From Corynespora cassiicola (Eukaryota > Ascomycota > Dothideomycetes > Pleosporales > Corynesporascaceae), in NCBI GenBank assembly GCA_022059125.1, contig JAEUWY010000004.1, positions 992,001 through 1,056,000 on the forward strand: a stretch of DNA of 64,000 nucleotides, written 5' to 3'. Shown here piece after piece: positions 11,630 through 23,053 of the stretch. The translations under genes were made by a program, and so were the position numbers. The stretch's first letter is position 1. Each line of letters begins with the position of its first letter. The notes beneath the pieces are model-generated. The model searched no databases and was not told the origin of the DNA. It saw only the letters and a list, made by a program, of their open reading frames with translations.

Positions 11630-12374
11630 CTACGAGACTGTGAGGCTAGAAGACCCACTAGCTTTCTTTTCACCGTTTGTAAAACCCTCTGTCGCAAGTA
11701 TCATGTAGTCGTGCCCACCTAACCTCATGCCTAGCTTTGACCAAGCATCATAGTGTGGCTTCGTAGTGATTGTTCCCCCCACACGTTTTTCCGTGCGAAC
11801 AGACCAGTACTGTTGAAATGTTCTGGTACCTTCAATAGACGGCTTTTGTACGCGTGTACTTTGGTATATTTCGTACGTTCCTTCTTCGAATGTGAAATTG
11901 CCTTTCAGCGTCCAGGGTTCGCCGGGGGCAAGTATATCATATGAATCCACAATGTAATACTCGATAAGCGGATTGCGTGTCCAACCGTAAAGCGCGAGAT
12001 ATCCAGGGCCTTTTGCTTCGTATGTACCGCTGTAAGTAACAGTTCTAGAAGCATCATTGTGAGAATTGGGGTTAAAACTCTAGAGCAGCTGAGATAGTAG
12101 TGGATTTGACTGACCTCGACCCGCCATTTCTCCAGCCTTTTCCTGCAACGAAGCCGCCATTTCCGGACCAAGTGCAACTGTACTGGCCTCCAGCACCATT
12201 GTTGCATCGGAAGTTCCCCCCACCTTCAGACCAAAATGACCAATGACTTGCACTACCTTGTCTCGGAATGAGACCACGGTCAGGACCAAGCTGTAGAAAC
12301 TCGGGTGTACCAAGTGGAGCCGCCAAAACACATCCTAAGGAAATAAGCAGCGGGAGTAGTGGTTTCAAAAACAT
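11630..12374 (-). CDS. endo-1,4-beta-xylanase, GH11
   Basis: Two exons, 12374-12115 and 12044-11630, join within an Arg codon to give 224 aa. This is a secreted enzyme that hydrolyses the xylan backbone of plant cell walls. Visible: signal peptide ([18 protein letters not shown]), a short propeptide ending near RQGSAS, then the GH11 beta-jelly-roll with [38 protein letters not shown], and [17 protein letters not shown] with the nucleophile Glu (about residue 112). [20 protein letters not shown] follows, and ILATEGF carries the acid/base Glu (about residue 205). Length is typical for the family and no key residue is missing. One intron located in the middle of the fold. It sits convergent to the methyltransferase, 76 bases from its stop. 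Confidence 0.97.
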
Positions 12375-14168
12375 TTTTACGAGGTATTGTAAGAGCCTAA
12401 TTCACAAGGGATGTAATGTTTTTATATAATTATTTTTTTGAGATACTACAGTTGTTACTCTGGTTTATTTTTCCTCAAAAATTGAATTTTAGGCTAAAAT
12501 AGGGAAGTGCACATCCATTTTAAAACCGGCAGTTTTGAATTCCACCGGCACTTCTTCCATCATTCAAATGAAGAATAGATTAATGTCCTGTCCGCTCAGA
12601 TGGAAGAGTTTACAGTAGCACTACAATTAATTAAGAAAATTTGGGGTAAACCCTGCGCTATAAATAATCATCTGTACCACATATGGTCAGGGTTATTGTA
12701 GTCCCCCCCCCGATAGGCCATTTAGGATGAACTCACGAATCATGGATCCCTGAAACCAATGGAATATACCTGGAGGACTAAATGAAGAAATATAGCTCAT
12801 AGTATCATGTAACTCTTCGTTATCCCATTCCACACGTGACCACCGTATCATGCCACCACCTCGTACGTTGGCAATAGTCATAAGTAATGAGAAGGTTTAT
12901 CAGGACGTTCATAAACAGAGGAAAGTATTCATAGTTACTTGAATAATAAGACGTAATAGCATGAATCTCTGAGAAGAAAGAGCCGGCTTTGATTTGTATA
13001 TGGTGAGCGAAATCAAGCGGCTGAATAGTCCATATATTTGTTCAGAAGCCAAAGAGTATATCAAAGGAGAAAATGGCTGTGCCATGATACAGGAAGATAA
13101 AATCAAGCAAATGTAGCACCTCGTACCTTGGCAGAAAACGATATCTTATAGCCTTACAAATGAGTGATTTGTTGGCTGGAGTTGAACAGGTTCGATGGAT
13201 TTATGTGCGAGGAGATGACGTTACTCATTATATGGTGCTATGTCTTATTGCTTCTTTTATGCTCATCTTAGTCTGCAATCTTGCCAAGAAAGTATTAAAG
13301 AAGATTATTAGCGAAATACTACGAGTATGGGTCGTTGTGTGTTGTTGTCATTGATTTATACAAATATACATGAGGTTTGGTGTGTTGCCAACCAAGTCCA
13401 AAAGGGCCCACTGGAATCTTAATTGTGTCCATCCGCTGTTGGCTTAGGTTTAGATCCAAAATTCAGGAGATAATGGCTGCTCTTGTTTCCCTTTTTTCAA
13501 TTCTTGAAATGCTGAAACACTTTGATTTCGTCAACTTAAACGGCACATGCCAGATTAAACGAGGGTATAGTCATCTAGCTTAACCGCCGATCAACTCTTC
13601 TTGGTGGGATTTAACGAAAACTTGATATTTTTGTTTATTCTGTAAAGGAACCGAACTATAGCTAGAATAATTATGCAAACCCCTAGAAGTAATCAGTCAG
13701 GACAAACACTCTAAACCTGGGATCTATTGACCATCAATCATATTAGACTCCATCTCACAATACCGGCTTGCTAGGAGTCAGATTTCAGTAGTACACACAC
13801 ACACCTAATACTCGTAGATGACATGGTATCTAGATGTATCATGAAACTCGAAGCACATGCTCCAGGCCGAGTCGTTTCCGTAGGCGATGGTTTCAGAGAC
13901 TTGTAGATCTTAGATGAAACCGAAGAATATCAATATAAGAGAGTCTTAAAAGTAGCAAGTGTTTGTTGTCTTTCTTTCTTGTGTGTGGCATAAATCTATC
14001 GAGCCGGTGAGGCATTGCTATTTACTTGGGACCTTATATCAGGTGGTGGCGCAGTGAGTGACTACGCCGCTTCCCAACAGCTGTCACCATTGCGCCAAGT
14101 CGGGTGAAGTGGATCTAGGGAAGGGCCGTAAATATTGAAGGTCAAATTATGGATGTAGAGATACGAGA
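12375..14168. other. AT-rich intergenic, no supported gene
   Basis: About 1.8 kb, strongly AT-rich in 12400-12680 and 13560-13700. Short frames occur: a minus frame at 12693-12881, and a plus frame at 13160-13354 that encodes a hydrophobic stretch (about YMVLCLIASFMLILVC). None has a family motif or clear exon partners. A (CA)n-like tract lies near 13793-13803. Possibly decayed accessory DNA. Confidence 0.45.
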
Positions 14169-16312
14169 CTAGAGTTTAGCCTTGTCTGCATCAGCATCTG
14201 CACCCGTTACCAAGACACTGCGATTCCTGTCTTGTGTGCTGATGGGCACGTCCAAACTCGGATTTCCGTCAAAAAAGTTCGCGGGTTTGAGCCCGACTAC
14301 CATCTTTTCGCAAGGCATGACAGGCCAGTCTTCTATTCGGGGGTTATGTGTTGACCCAAACGTGTGCCATAGTACTATGTCCCGATCACGAACGAGGGAA
14401 GCGTCTTCTGACTTTAGGGCAAACATTTCCTCGCGGCGCTTCCTTATCCAGGATGCGATTCCTTCCTTGCCCGAGGATTGCATCGTGTAGGTGCCTGCAG
14501 CATACAACTCATCATCTGAATATCGCGTTACCCACACGGCATGCTCCCCGAACTCCGATCGCCTTGCATGGTAGGAGGAAGGGTGCGCAAGAAGAAGCTG
14601 GCTGTAGCATGGAACCAACTTGTAGCCTACTGGCGTTCCTGTCGTCTTATTTCCCGAGTTTTCATTAATGATCTTGAAGACGCGGTTTTTGCTGTGGTTG
14701 AGATCCAAGCCCTGCTCCTCATCCACGATGTCGGCCTTCGTAACGTAGCCAACGCCCAAAGGGTTGGATTTGTGGGGGAAAGACATGGGAAGAGACTCTT
14801 CTACCACCAAAGAGTTCTTATGTCCATCTATCGCAGGGTCAATTCGAAGACAGAAGAGGTGTTGGTGATAGGGGGCCAAGACTCCAGGTGCAACGATGGT
14901 TCCGTAGGGAACCTTATCCCCGATGTCGATGGGTGCTGTTGACAAGATTCCAGTGGCGCGAACCTCGTAATGAATGGAAGCATCTTGACCAAAGTAGAAT
15001 ACAAAGACGTATTCGTAGTTGCTCACTGTGATGATTGTTTGCAACACCAATAATCTGGAACGCGTTACTACCGCGTTCCCAGTGCGGAAGTTTGTGTGCT
15101 TCCAAAGGATGCCGTCGTCTTGCTCATGGCAGCAGACAACATTTGGCATCTTCAAAGGCTCACCAGATGAAGTGACATGCCATGCGTCAAAGTACTTGAT
15201 ATGGCCTAAGCAGTCGCATCCCAACTTCAGGTTATTCGCATTTACACCGGCACCATCGTTGCCAAGATCGAATGCTGCCTTCCGCGGATATGGACTGCGT
15301 GGATCGGCGTAAGGCACAAACATCTCAGAAAGAGAGAGACGGTAGAACAAGCTGCGACCGTCATACTGGATGTCGTGCAATGTCATGCCCTCGCGGTAGT
15401 TGAAGCCCAGTCGCATGGTCCACTTCTCCCACTCAATACGGTTCCCGTCAATGTAGAAAGAAGGGCCTTCGGGCTGGTGTACGTTCAAGGCTCTCGTGGT
15501 TTTTCTCTGGCCGGTCGCCAGATGTGGGTGGTATTCGCTCGATGAGTGGATCTTTCGACGATCAAAAGGGCCAATGTCGTCGTTCATGGACTCGTTCTCC
15601 CCAGAAGGTAGGCGGTACACCTTTGTCACTTGGAGAGATTCAGACACTTCTGCCACAACTTGCAGGGGATATGCGTAGTAATTGGCGTCTGGGTGATCAG
15701 AAATGCGCATGTAAAACCAGCACTACCCGGGTGAGCAAAAGGTCTTTGAATGGGCGGGAAGAAGGTTTCACCATGGTGGTCCGCGATGTCATGTCGTTCA
15801 TTCCATCTGTGGCATACGCCCAAGGTTCAACAATGACTTTCGCTTCTTCTGGGAGTTCAAGGGCACTGATGGCAGCTTTGACTTGGGCATCTTGCAGACA
15901 GGCATGCTCTACCTCCTTCATGTATTCCGGATCGATGTGAGAGTGCTTTCCCACTAGCACTTGGTCTGATGCTATTGTCCCATCATGGACGTTGACTTTC
16001 AGTTGATGGAAGTCTTTGGCCAGGTAGGCGTGTACCATGGCCAAACGGTTGGGTGAACTCCCCGGTTTGCCAGCATGTTCACGCTCCAGAAACTTGACCA
16101 TGTCATTTTTAGGAGGTTCCGACAGGGTGATGACTCGAAACAGTATGTTCTCGGGCGAGAAGAAGTTGCGGACGGCCTGGGCAACCTGATTGAATAGATA
16201 AGCATGTGTTCACCCTGGGAGCTGGGTCGGCGGGTCGGTCGGCTACCTAGGTACATACAGTGGCTACCTCTGTGGGCGAAAGAGGGTCGAACGGATGAGG
16301 ACGAGAAGTCAT
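14169..16312 (-). CDS. copper amine oxidase, predicted peroxisomal (C-terminal AKL)
   Basis: Three exons, 16312-16259, 16185-15772 and 15722-14169, all in phase, give 673 aa. The enzyme oxidatively deaminates primary amines to aldehydes, releasing ammonia and H2O2. Seen: N2/N3 domains (HPFDPLSPTEV start; WFYMRISDHPDANYYAYPL), the catalytic-base Asp in KYFDAW, the topaquinone motif NYEY (modified Tyr about residue 392), the copper ligands HQHLF, and the third His in FGSTHNPRIEDWPVMP. The last three residues are Ala-Lys-Leu, a canonical PTS1, and there is no signal peptide, so import into peroxisomes is expected, where catalase would remove the H2O2. The start at 16312 gives the usual MTSRPHPFDPLS N-terminus. 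A CCTCGG core lies about 150 bases upstream of the ATG. The neighbouring thiolase gene is on the same strand and also carries a PTS1. Confidence 0.95.
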
Positions 16313-16857
16313 ATCTGCAAACTAGGTGCGATTCTTTTGGCTGGAGCTGGAGGAAAGGCGGAAGCTCGATGGATGCCGACGAGACATGGGACAGCGTTGG
16401 GTGGGATAGATATACGCCGGGGCATTCTCACGAATACACGGTGCGCAGATATGGTCCCGACCGAGGCGGCCGGTTGGGCCAAGGCAAATGGAAGCATGCC
16501 CCGCGCTAGAGTCTCCAAAGGCAAAGAAGAGCCGCGACGTTACGTACTTCGCGACGGCGCGACTCCAAGAGTAAAGCGCGAAAGGCTTCCTCTGCCGCGT
16601 GATGCAATGTCTGCCTGTACCTGCCTTTAGAGGTGAGAATTGACATGTGCACATCTTGGCCCAATTTCACGGTTTTTTCCCTTGGTTTCTTAGACCGAGA
16701 TGCCGGCGAGCCATATGCGGCCTCATCTGACGGGTGCATGCTCATGTAAGGATCGGGCTGGCATATAGGGCTAGCGAAATCTAGTTGATAATTTTTTACT
16801 TTGTGACTGATACGCTGTCCAACTGCGCATTCTGTCAATATTGTTATGCAGAACCCT
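16313..16857. other. amine oxidase promoter region / thiolase 3' flank
   Basis: About 545 bases between two minus-strand genes, so it holds the amine oxidase promoter and the thiolase 3' UTR. Open frames here are short and motif-free. One CCTCGG core (minus strand) is listed separately. Confidence 0.55.
16461..16466 (-). promoter_or_regulatory. CCTCGG core, possible FarA/FarB-type site
   Basis: CCGAGG on the plus strand, so CCTCGG reads towards the amine oxidase start, about 150 bases upstream. CCTCGG is the known core for the Aspergillus fatty-acid regulators FarA/FarB, which control peroxisomal genes. A six-base match alone is weak; the repeated occurrence upstream of the PTS1 genes makes it worth noting. 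Confidence 0.35.
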
Positions 16858-18352
16858 CTACAGTCTGCTCTGTATCTTTTCCTGCGTATCCCCCAGGGCA
16901 TACTCCGACCTGGCAGTCTTGCTCCGTACCTTGTCCGCATCCTCAGTCGTTACATACCGTGCTTCTGTTGCCGGATTGTAGTCCCATTGCCCAGCCTTCT
17001 TCACTTCATCGTCGCCCATCTTGGCATTCTTCCCTCCGTCGGCCCGCTTGTACACGGTCACCACCACTGCGCCGCCGAGTCCGAGATTGTGCTGCAACGC
17101 AACATCTGCACCCTCGACTAGTCGATTGTTTGCCCATCCACGGAGCTGCCAGGTCAGTTCTGCGCACTGGGCGAGGCCGGTCGCCCCCAGGGGGTGACCT
17201 TTGCTAATCAGCCCACCTGACGGGTTGACTATGGGACCACGGCCTCCATAAGTAATATCCCCGTTGCGCACCATTTCATGCGCTTTCCCAGGCTCGCTGA
17301 ACCCAAGTCCTTCGAGAAGGATCAACTCGTTGGCAGAAAAGCAATCATGCAGCTCGCATACTTTGATGTCCTTTGGACTGACGCCAGCTTCTTTGAGGGC
17401 TGCCCGGGCTGCGCGTCGCGTCATGTCATACCCAACGAGATCCATCGAAGACTTGGAATAGAGCTGTGGGGAATCTGTGAGCAGCGTCTGACCAGCCATC
17501 AGGATGGCTTGCGACTTGAGGTGTGGACGAGCATCGAGGAACTTTTGAGAAACAATGACGGCCGCACCGGCACCATCCGACGTGGGGCTGCACTGCAGTT
17601 TGGTGAGAGGATAGTGAATCATGGGCGCCTGTTCAATCTGCTCGAGCGTGTAGACATCTCGGAATTGTGCATATGGATTCCTCTGCGAGTGCTCGTGCGA
17701 GATGCGTGCTCTGGTCTTCGTTAGCTTACATTTGCACCACTCGGGAGCTCGACAAGGGGCACTTGAAGTAGTATACACACATTTCTGCAAAGTCGCGGGC
17801 CTCGGCGCCGTACTTCTCCATGTATTCTTTGCCAGCATTTGCAAAGTACTGGGCGTTGGGCGGAGACTTGTCAACGCCTCGCGTATCAGCCATCATACGC
17901 ATACTTAGTCCCATGGGCGAGGGCCGATCGCTCCAAGCAGACTTGATAGATCCGGGCTGCATCTGCTCAAAACCAATCACCATGGCGCAGTCGACAGCGC
18001 CATTTTTTATCAATGTGCGCGCAAGGTGAAGGCCTGTTGAGCCAGTGGCACACGCATTGTTTGTGTTGTAGATGGGTATGCTTTTGTCTCGTCAGCCGCC
18101 TTCTTGTCCAAGTCGAGGAACATACGAGCTCATCCCAAATTGATAGAATATCCGCTGACCACTCGTCGTATCGCCGTAGCAGTAGCATGCGACGCCCGTT
18201 TCAACATCGTCGTAGTTTATCTGTGCGTCCAGCATGGCCTTGACACCGGCTTCATATCCCATTTCGGGATATGCCCTGAGGCCCCTGGGTTTGATGAACT
18301 TGGTCAGGCCGACGCCCAGCACGTAGGCGGGAATGTTGTTCTTCTGAGCCAT
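16858..18352 (-). CDS. SCP2/SCPx-type thiolase, predicted peroxisomal (C-terminal SRL)
   Basis: Three exons, 18352-18126, 18080-17781 and 17710-16858, give 459 aa. The fold is a thiolase of the sterol-carrier-protein-X class, which cleaves 3-oxoacyl-CoA, often with branched chains, in peroxisomal beta-oxidation. Seen: start AYVLGVGLTKF, the nucleophile Cys86 in NNACATGSTGL, YGAEARDFAEIARISHEHS across the second junction, NPYAQF, CELHDCFSANELI, and the NPSGGLISKGHPLGATG loop with the catalytic Gly-His-Pro. It lacks the C-terminal SCP2 lipid-binding domain but has a ~55-residue charged tail that ends in Ser-Arg-Leu, a PTS1. The donor of intron 2 was fixed by frame: only gtgtgt after GAA-AT keeps FAEIARISHE intact. 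The gene is co-oriented with the AKL-ending amine oxidase; a CCTCGG core lies about 120 bases upstream. Confidence 0.95.
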
Positions 18353-18775
18353 TGTGCGTTATTACGTTCAGCGTGCTTGGAACGGTAGAGGAGGTCGATT
18401 TAACAGGCCTCACAAAGGTGCAACCATGTATTGAAGTCGTGGCGCGGTTGGACGAGCTTATGGGCTATTAGACCGAGGTACGGGTCGGCACGGCTACCCC
18501 ACCCTGCTCTACTCCTCGTTACCAGCGAGTCGTCCTGGCTTGATCGCCACACCTGCATGCGTTGCATACTAATCACTTCTTCGACTGATTTGTCTCATCC
18601 TGACAAGCCGCGACATGGAGCACGCTATCATCAAAATCACGCGAGACCAACATTTGGGGGAAACGTTGCATAGTGAAGTTTTTATACATTGCGAAGCCTG
18701 TTGCTTTGCATGACTAGACTGAAGGAATATATATATATATACAAGAAACATTCCACTGCGCGACAATCCTAGCGT
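18353..18775. other. thiolase promoter / CDH 3' flank
   Basis: About 420 bases between two minus-strand genes. It contains a TA-dinucleotide tract at 18728-18740 close to the CDH stop (3' UTR side) and one CCTCGG core listed separately. No gene. Confidence 0.55.
18473..18478 (-). promoter_or_regulatory. CCTCGG core, possible FarA/FarB-type site
   Basis: CCGAGG on the plus strand, about 120 bases upstream of the SCP2-thiolase ATG. Same core as at 16461, 58478 and 58569. Function inferred only from the known Aspergillus FarA/FarB core sequence. Confidence 0.35.
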
Positions 18776-21511
18776 CTAGTAGTTGTACGCATCCAAGAAG
18801 CTGGCCTTCTCCCTCTGAGTCCTCTCCCAGAGAGCATTCTCGTCGTCAAACGAGTCGGGGCTGACGGGAACCTTTCCAACAGCCCTCCTCTTGTGCCTGC
18901 GGGAGACAGGGGTGGGGGAGGGGCGAGTCTCGAGCGTGGTGGGCTCGCCGCGCTTGTTGCAGCCCCAACAGCCCTGCCACCAGGGGTTTCCGTCGTTCTG
19001 GCCTTCGGGCTTCTCGGTAGGCTGAGGTGCGGGAGTCTCGGCAGGGGCCTCGGATGGTGCCTGCGAAGGGACGCTCGAGGGAGCCGAGGGAGCCTCAGAA
19101 GGGATCTCAGTGGGAGCCGCAGAGGGGGCGGCATTGGTCGGAACAGCGCTGGTAGGGACGGCAGGGGATCCAGTGCCCGAGGGTTGAGCGATGCTGGTGC
19201 CGACCGGGAGTCCTGTAGAAGCGGCAGTGCCTTCGGCAGTGCCGTTCACCGAGCCTCCACCAACAGCAAGAATGCGGGCGGCGGCAGCCTCAGCGGCAAC
19301 CATAACGATTGCCTGAGTGTTACCCGTGGGGAGATCTGGGTGCATGGAAGCGTCGACAACGAAAAGGTTGTCGGTGCCATAGACCTTGGTGTCAGTGTCG
19401 ACGACAACACCAGCGTCGCCCTTGGTGCCCATCTTGGCAGTACCGACGAAGTGGGCTCCGGTCTTGTACTCCTTGATAAGATCGGCACCCGTCACGTTTC
19501 CACCAGAGACAGTTAAGGTAGAGTTGGAGCCGCTAGCCATCTTGAGCAGACGATCCATGAACGAGGTAGCGGCTTCAATGTCGGTATCGGTGGTTAGCCA
19601 AGGCTCCTTGGTGAGGGTGGTCGCGCCATCGGCAGTGATACCAAGGCTACCGACGGAAGTGAGGCCGTGGGTGAGGTAAATCTTCATTTGGACCTGGTTC
19701 TCAGCAGGGCCGTTGCAAGTAGCCTGGACGTAGACCTGGTTGCCATCGGTGGTGTTGACCGCCGTCCAGAAGTTCAAACGCTGTCCAGACTGGGCAAGAA
19801 GACCAGAGCCGCGGTCAAAGAGGTCAACGGTGGTGTCATTGGGTGTGGTGTACTCGGTAGCGGGAGTAGCGGACATGGACGTGGAGGTGTTGAACTTGAC
19901 CGTGAAGATGATGTGGTCCTTGATCTCGGCGCCGACGGGAAGGTCGATCCAGTCAGCCTCATCGGGGAGAGTCACGCCAGACGAACCGCTGGCCACGGTC
20001 TGGAGCTGCTCAGCGGGACCAATACCAGAGTTGAAAAGGATGCGAGGAGTCGACATGGCACCGGCAGAGAGGATAACACTGCCACCCTGGTTGACGTTGT
20101 AGATGACACGCTGACCGGCACTAGTCTCGACTTCGACACCAGTGATAGCAGAGCCCTCGCGAACGGCGCGGATGACCTTGGTGTTGAGCTCGAGCTTGAA
20201 GTTGGATTCGGCCTGAGCTAGGGGCAGATAGGTGCGAACAGGTCCAGAGCGCATGCCGTTGGCCAAGCTCCAGGCAGGACGGCTGTAGAAGTCGAGCTTG
20301 TCGTTGGGCTTCTCAATAGAATCAGTCTCCTGGAAGCCATTGGCGGAAAGGAACTGCGACAGCACAGTGTATGCGCCATCATCGTAGCGGACACCGTCCT
20401 CAGAACCATAGGTCTGACCAGGGTTGCGCTCGTAGAGGCGATCAGCAGCAGCAGCAACATCGGCCCACTTCCATCCGGCAGGCCACTTGGCATCGAAGTC
20501 CTTCTCTTGGGGCCTGACGAACATCAAGGCGTTGACCATGGTGCCTCCACCAAGCAAGCAACCAGCCTGGTCAGCGGTATCAGTGCAGAAAGCAGGGCTG
20601 CCAACCTGGCTGAGGTAGTAGGCATATCCGGGAACATCGTACATGCTGACCGAGCTGTTCCAAGACATCGTGTCGTTGTTACCCGTGAAGGCGAGGGAAG
20701 CACCACCGCGCTCAAGCAAAAGCACCGAAGCACCGCTCTCGACAAGCCTCTGGGCGACAATGATGCCAGCCGGGCCGGCGCCAGCAACGATGTAATCGTA
20801 TGTAGAGTTTGAGACAATGGCGGTGGTGTTCTTGCCACCAGCAATAGGAGTAGTAGAGTTACCGCCAGGGGTGGATCCAGAGCCAGAGCCAGAGCCCTCC
20901 ACGGCCAAAGCAGACCATGTATCGAACTCGGCGCTCTTTGCGTTGGCGGCTTGGACACCGAAAGCGCCGAAGCCAGCCTGGTGGTAGGACAAAGCGGACG
21001 AAGCAGAAGTAGGGTCGGTCACGGCGGTGTCGGCCATGGCCCAACCAAAGACGTTGTTGGTGTCGGACAGCTGAAGAGCGTCGGTGCCGATGCAGTTCTT
21101 GCACAGGAAGGTGTAAGAAAAGGCGGTGTCGTTCACGTAGGTGCCATCAGGGATGGTGCTCATGGTAAAGTCGCCCTCGACGACCGGAGGGGAGGTGTAT
21201 CCAGTCGCCTTGCGGAACGACGAAACAACCTCACCCTCGTTGGGCCAGGCAACGACGATGAGGTTGTTCCTCATCGACGAGCCAACGGAGAAACCAGCCC
21301 ATCCTTCTGTCACGGGGCCGACAATCTGCGCAATGAAGTCGGTGGTGGGGTTTTCGGGGAGAGCGAGACCGAACTTGAAGCCGGAAGTGTGCTGGTAGCC
21401 GTTGAACGTGATGCCGCTCTTGTCATCGGTGTAAGGGGTGGCGCTCTGGGCGGTGGCGCGGAGGGCCAGGAGGGCGGTGGAAAGAAGGAATGATCGTGCC
21501 ATTTTGGGCAA
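18776..21511 (-). CDS. cellobiose dehydrogenase with long non-CBM C-terminal extension
   Basis: One uninterrupted 911-codon frame. The enzyme is an extracellular flavocytochrome that oxidises cellobiose and passes electrons to lytic polysaccharide monooxygenases. Order: signal peptide (residues 4-22); haem b cytochrome domain to about 205, with the likely axial Met in GSSMRNN (about residue 80) and His in SYHQAG (about 176); Gly/Ser/Thr linker (about 206-235); and a GMC dehydrogenase from YDYIVAGAGPAG to about 755. The GMC part has GCLLGGGTMVNALMF, LSAGAMSTPRILF, GAHFVGTAKMG, and DASMHPDLPTGNTQA with the catalytic His/Asn region. The last ~155 residues are a Pro/Ser/Ala/Glu repeat followed by WWQGCWGC and a basic tail; no CBM1 (no cellulose-binding QCGG pattern) is present. 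Start at 21511 (MPK) or 21502 (MARS); the latter gives a neater signal peptide. Confidence 0.95.
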   Translation of the reverse strand: MPKMARSFLLSTALLALRATAQSATPYTDDKSGITFNGYQHTSGFKFGLALPENPTTDFIAQIVGPVTEGWAGFSVGSSMRNNLIVVAWPNEGEVVSSFRKATGYTSPPVVEGDFTMSTIPDGTYVNDTAFSYTFLCKNCIGTDALQLSDTNNVFGWAMADTAVTDPTSASSALSYHQAGFGAFGVQAANAKSAEFDTWSALAVEGSGSGSGSTPGGNSTTPIAGGKNTTAIVSNSTYDYIVAGAGPAGIIVAQRLVESGASVLLLERGGASLAFTGNNDTMSWNSSVSMYDVPGYAYYLSQVGSPAFCTDTADQAGCLLGGGTMVNALMFVRPQEKDFDAKWPAGWKWADVAAAADRLYERNPGQTYGSEDGVRYDDGAYTVLSQFLSANGFQETDSIEKPNDKLDFYSRPAWSLANGMRSGPVRTYLPLAQAESNFKLELNTKVIRAVREGSAITGVEVETSAGQRVIYNVNQGGSVILSAGAMSTPRILFNSGIGPAEQLQTVASGSSGVTLPDEADWIDLPVGAEIKDHIIFTVKFNTSTSMSATPATEYTTPNDTTVDLFDRGSGLLAQSGQRLNFWTAVNTTDGNQVYVQATCNGPAENQVQMKIYLTHGLTSVGSLGITADGATTLTKEPWLTTDTDIEAATSFMDRLLKMASGSNSTLTVSGGNVTGADLIKEYKTGAHFVGTAKMGTKGDAGVVVDTDTKVYGTDNLFVVDASMHPDLPTGNTQAIVMVAAEAAAARILAVGGGSVNGTAEGTAASTGLPVGTSIAQPSGTGSPAVPTSAVPTNAAPSAAPTEIPSEAPSAPSSVPSQAPSEAPAETPAPQPTEKPEGQNDGNPWWQGCWGCNKRGEPTTLETRPSPTPVSRRHKRRAVGKVPVSPDSFDDENALWERTQREKASFLDAYNY

Positions 21512-23053
21512 AAGGTTTGAAAGAGAGTGTGGCAGGCACGGCCTACGAAAAGAAAAAAATGAATGAAATTGCCTTCAAGGCAAAGAAATGCAATGAATGT
21601 CCAAGGAATGAATGGAAAGCAGAAGTGCTGGTAGAGAACGAGGTCGGTGTTGCGGTTGTCCATTATGTATGTATTCCGGTGGCCTCTGAGATCAAGGCGG
21701 GTCCCACGGTCCTCAATCTCCCCTCTCTGGCTGCGCCCAGGGATGTTGACGCGATTCGGCAACTGGAATCGAGGTCAACGATGCAGCAGCGGAGACCATT
21801 CTAGATCCAACCGTCAAGCGGGCAGCCAACGTTGGCGGACCGGGTACCTGGCTACCAAAAACAGGCACATGCACGTCAAGGCTGTCGGAACGCCCACCCG
21901 CCACTGCGGGAGATAGATGAGGTGACGACGTTAGCGAAAAAGCTTGACAATATAATCAAATTGCGGCGCCCATGATAGGAGAGCCTGGTGAGGCGCCGTG
22001 GGCGCTTGCTCGTTTCAACTTGCTCTAGCTCGTTTCTGCGCCTCTAGCGCGCGATAGCCGTTTCGAAACGACCCGAGGGCAGCGGACAGAGGCTCAGGCC
22101 CGGCGAATCAGAATGGTTTAGAGAGCGGCCGCTTACCAGGGGAAGAGCATTGTTCCACGTCTGTTGTTTTTGGCATCCAGAAGCAGGCTGTGTTGCCGTT
22201 CCAAAGCCCAGCATGGCTGGTCGCCGGTCTGCCCACACGTGGGAACTCCTTGGTCTGCGCGCCTCACCCCGTCGCCGACCATTACCCGGCCAGCCGTGCT
22301 CCAGCGCCAATGTATTGAGTGAGACATGCGCAGCTGTCGGGCACCGCAGCCATGTGGAGACCGCATAGCCCGCGATATTGAAGAGGCGGGTCGTAAGGTA
22401 TCAGCGCAGAGATGAAAGGAAACGTGCGGAACCAACATTCTGTGCATTTGTCAAAATGGCGCGCGAAGGAACGGGAGTTTGGACCGTGTTCATGGTGCAT
22501 GACATGGCCTGTACATGCAAACCCGAAGCTTTGATGTCGATGGTGTTCAAGGCTGGCTCCATGGCATTTCGTTGAGGTCTGCAATTTCAGGAGTCGCGCT
22601 ATTCCGTCTTGGGCCTAGCCCCCGGCAGCCGATTTTCCGCCCAACCTGGACTACAAAACCCGTCACCGGCTTATTTGCCCTGAAACTCTAGGCCTGAGTA
22701 GGTTCTTTTCCGCGTGCTCCAAGAGTCAGGTCGAATCGCCACGCAAATACGTCTCCGCAAGGTTTCGGAAGAAAAAAAAAGGGAGGGTGGGGGTTGAGAG
22801 CTCAACTTTCTTTTAGGCCTTGGATTTGATTACTTATTCCAGCCCAACAGTGCGTGTAAAGAAGAAAGAAGAAGACATGCAAGGTCTTGGTTTTTTTCTG
22901 TCCCTGCATCGATCTAGAATTGGATACATTGATATCAACTAGCCGATGTCCAGTAGCACGACCGTTATTACCGGGGATCAGCGCCGCTCCACTCCATTGC
23001 GCGTAATCATTCTTCAACAACTGGCTCTTCGGCTGGCACATCGCCTTCGAATC
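21512..23053. other. intergenic, CDH promoter side
   Basis: About 1.5 kb between the CDH start and the GH114 stop, both on the minus strand. It therefore holds the CDH promoter. Several overlapping frames up to 104 codons are mutually antisense and motif-free. An A-rich run lies near 22770-22785. Confidence 0.5.

Noticed and set aside
16506..16940. 144-codon minus frame upstream of the amine oxidase as an extra 5' exon
   Set aside because: No splice route into the MTSRPHPFDPLS start, which is the usual family N-terminus, and it overlaps the thiolase 3' end.
19667..20221. 184-codon plus-strand frame inside the CDH gene
   Set aside because: Antisense of a GMC dehydrogenase with full catalytic motifs on the minus strand.
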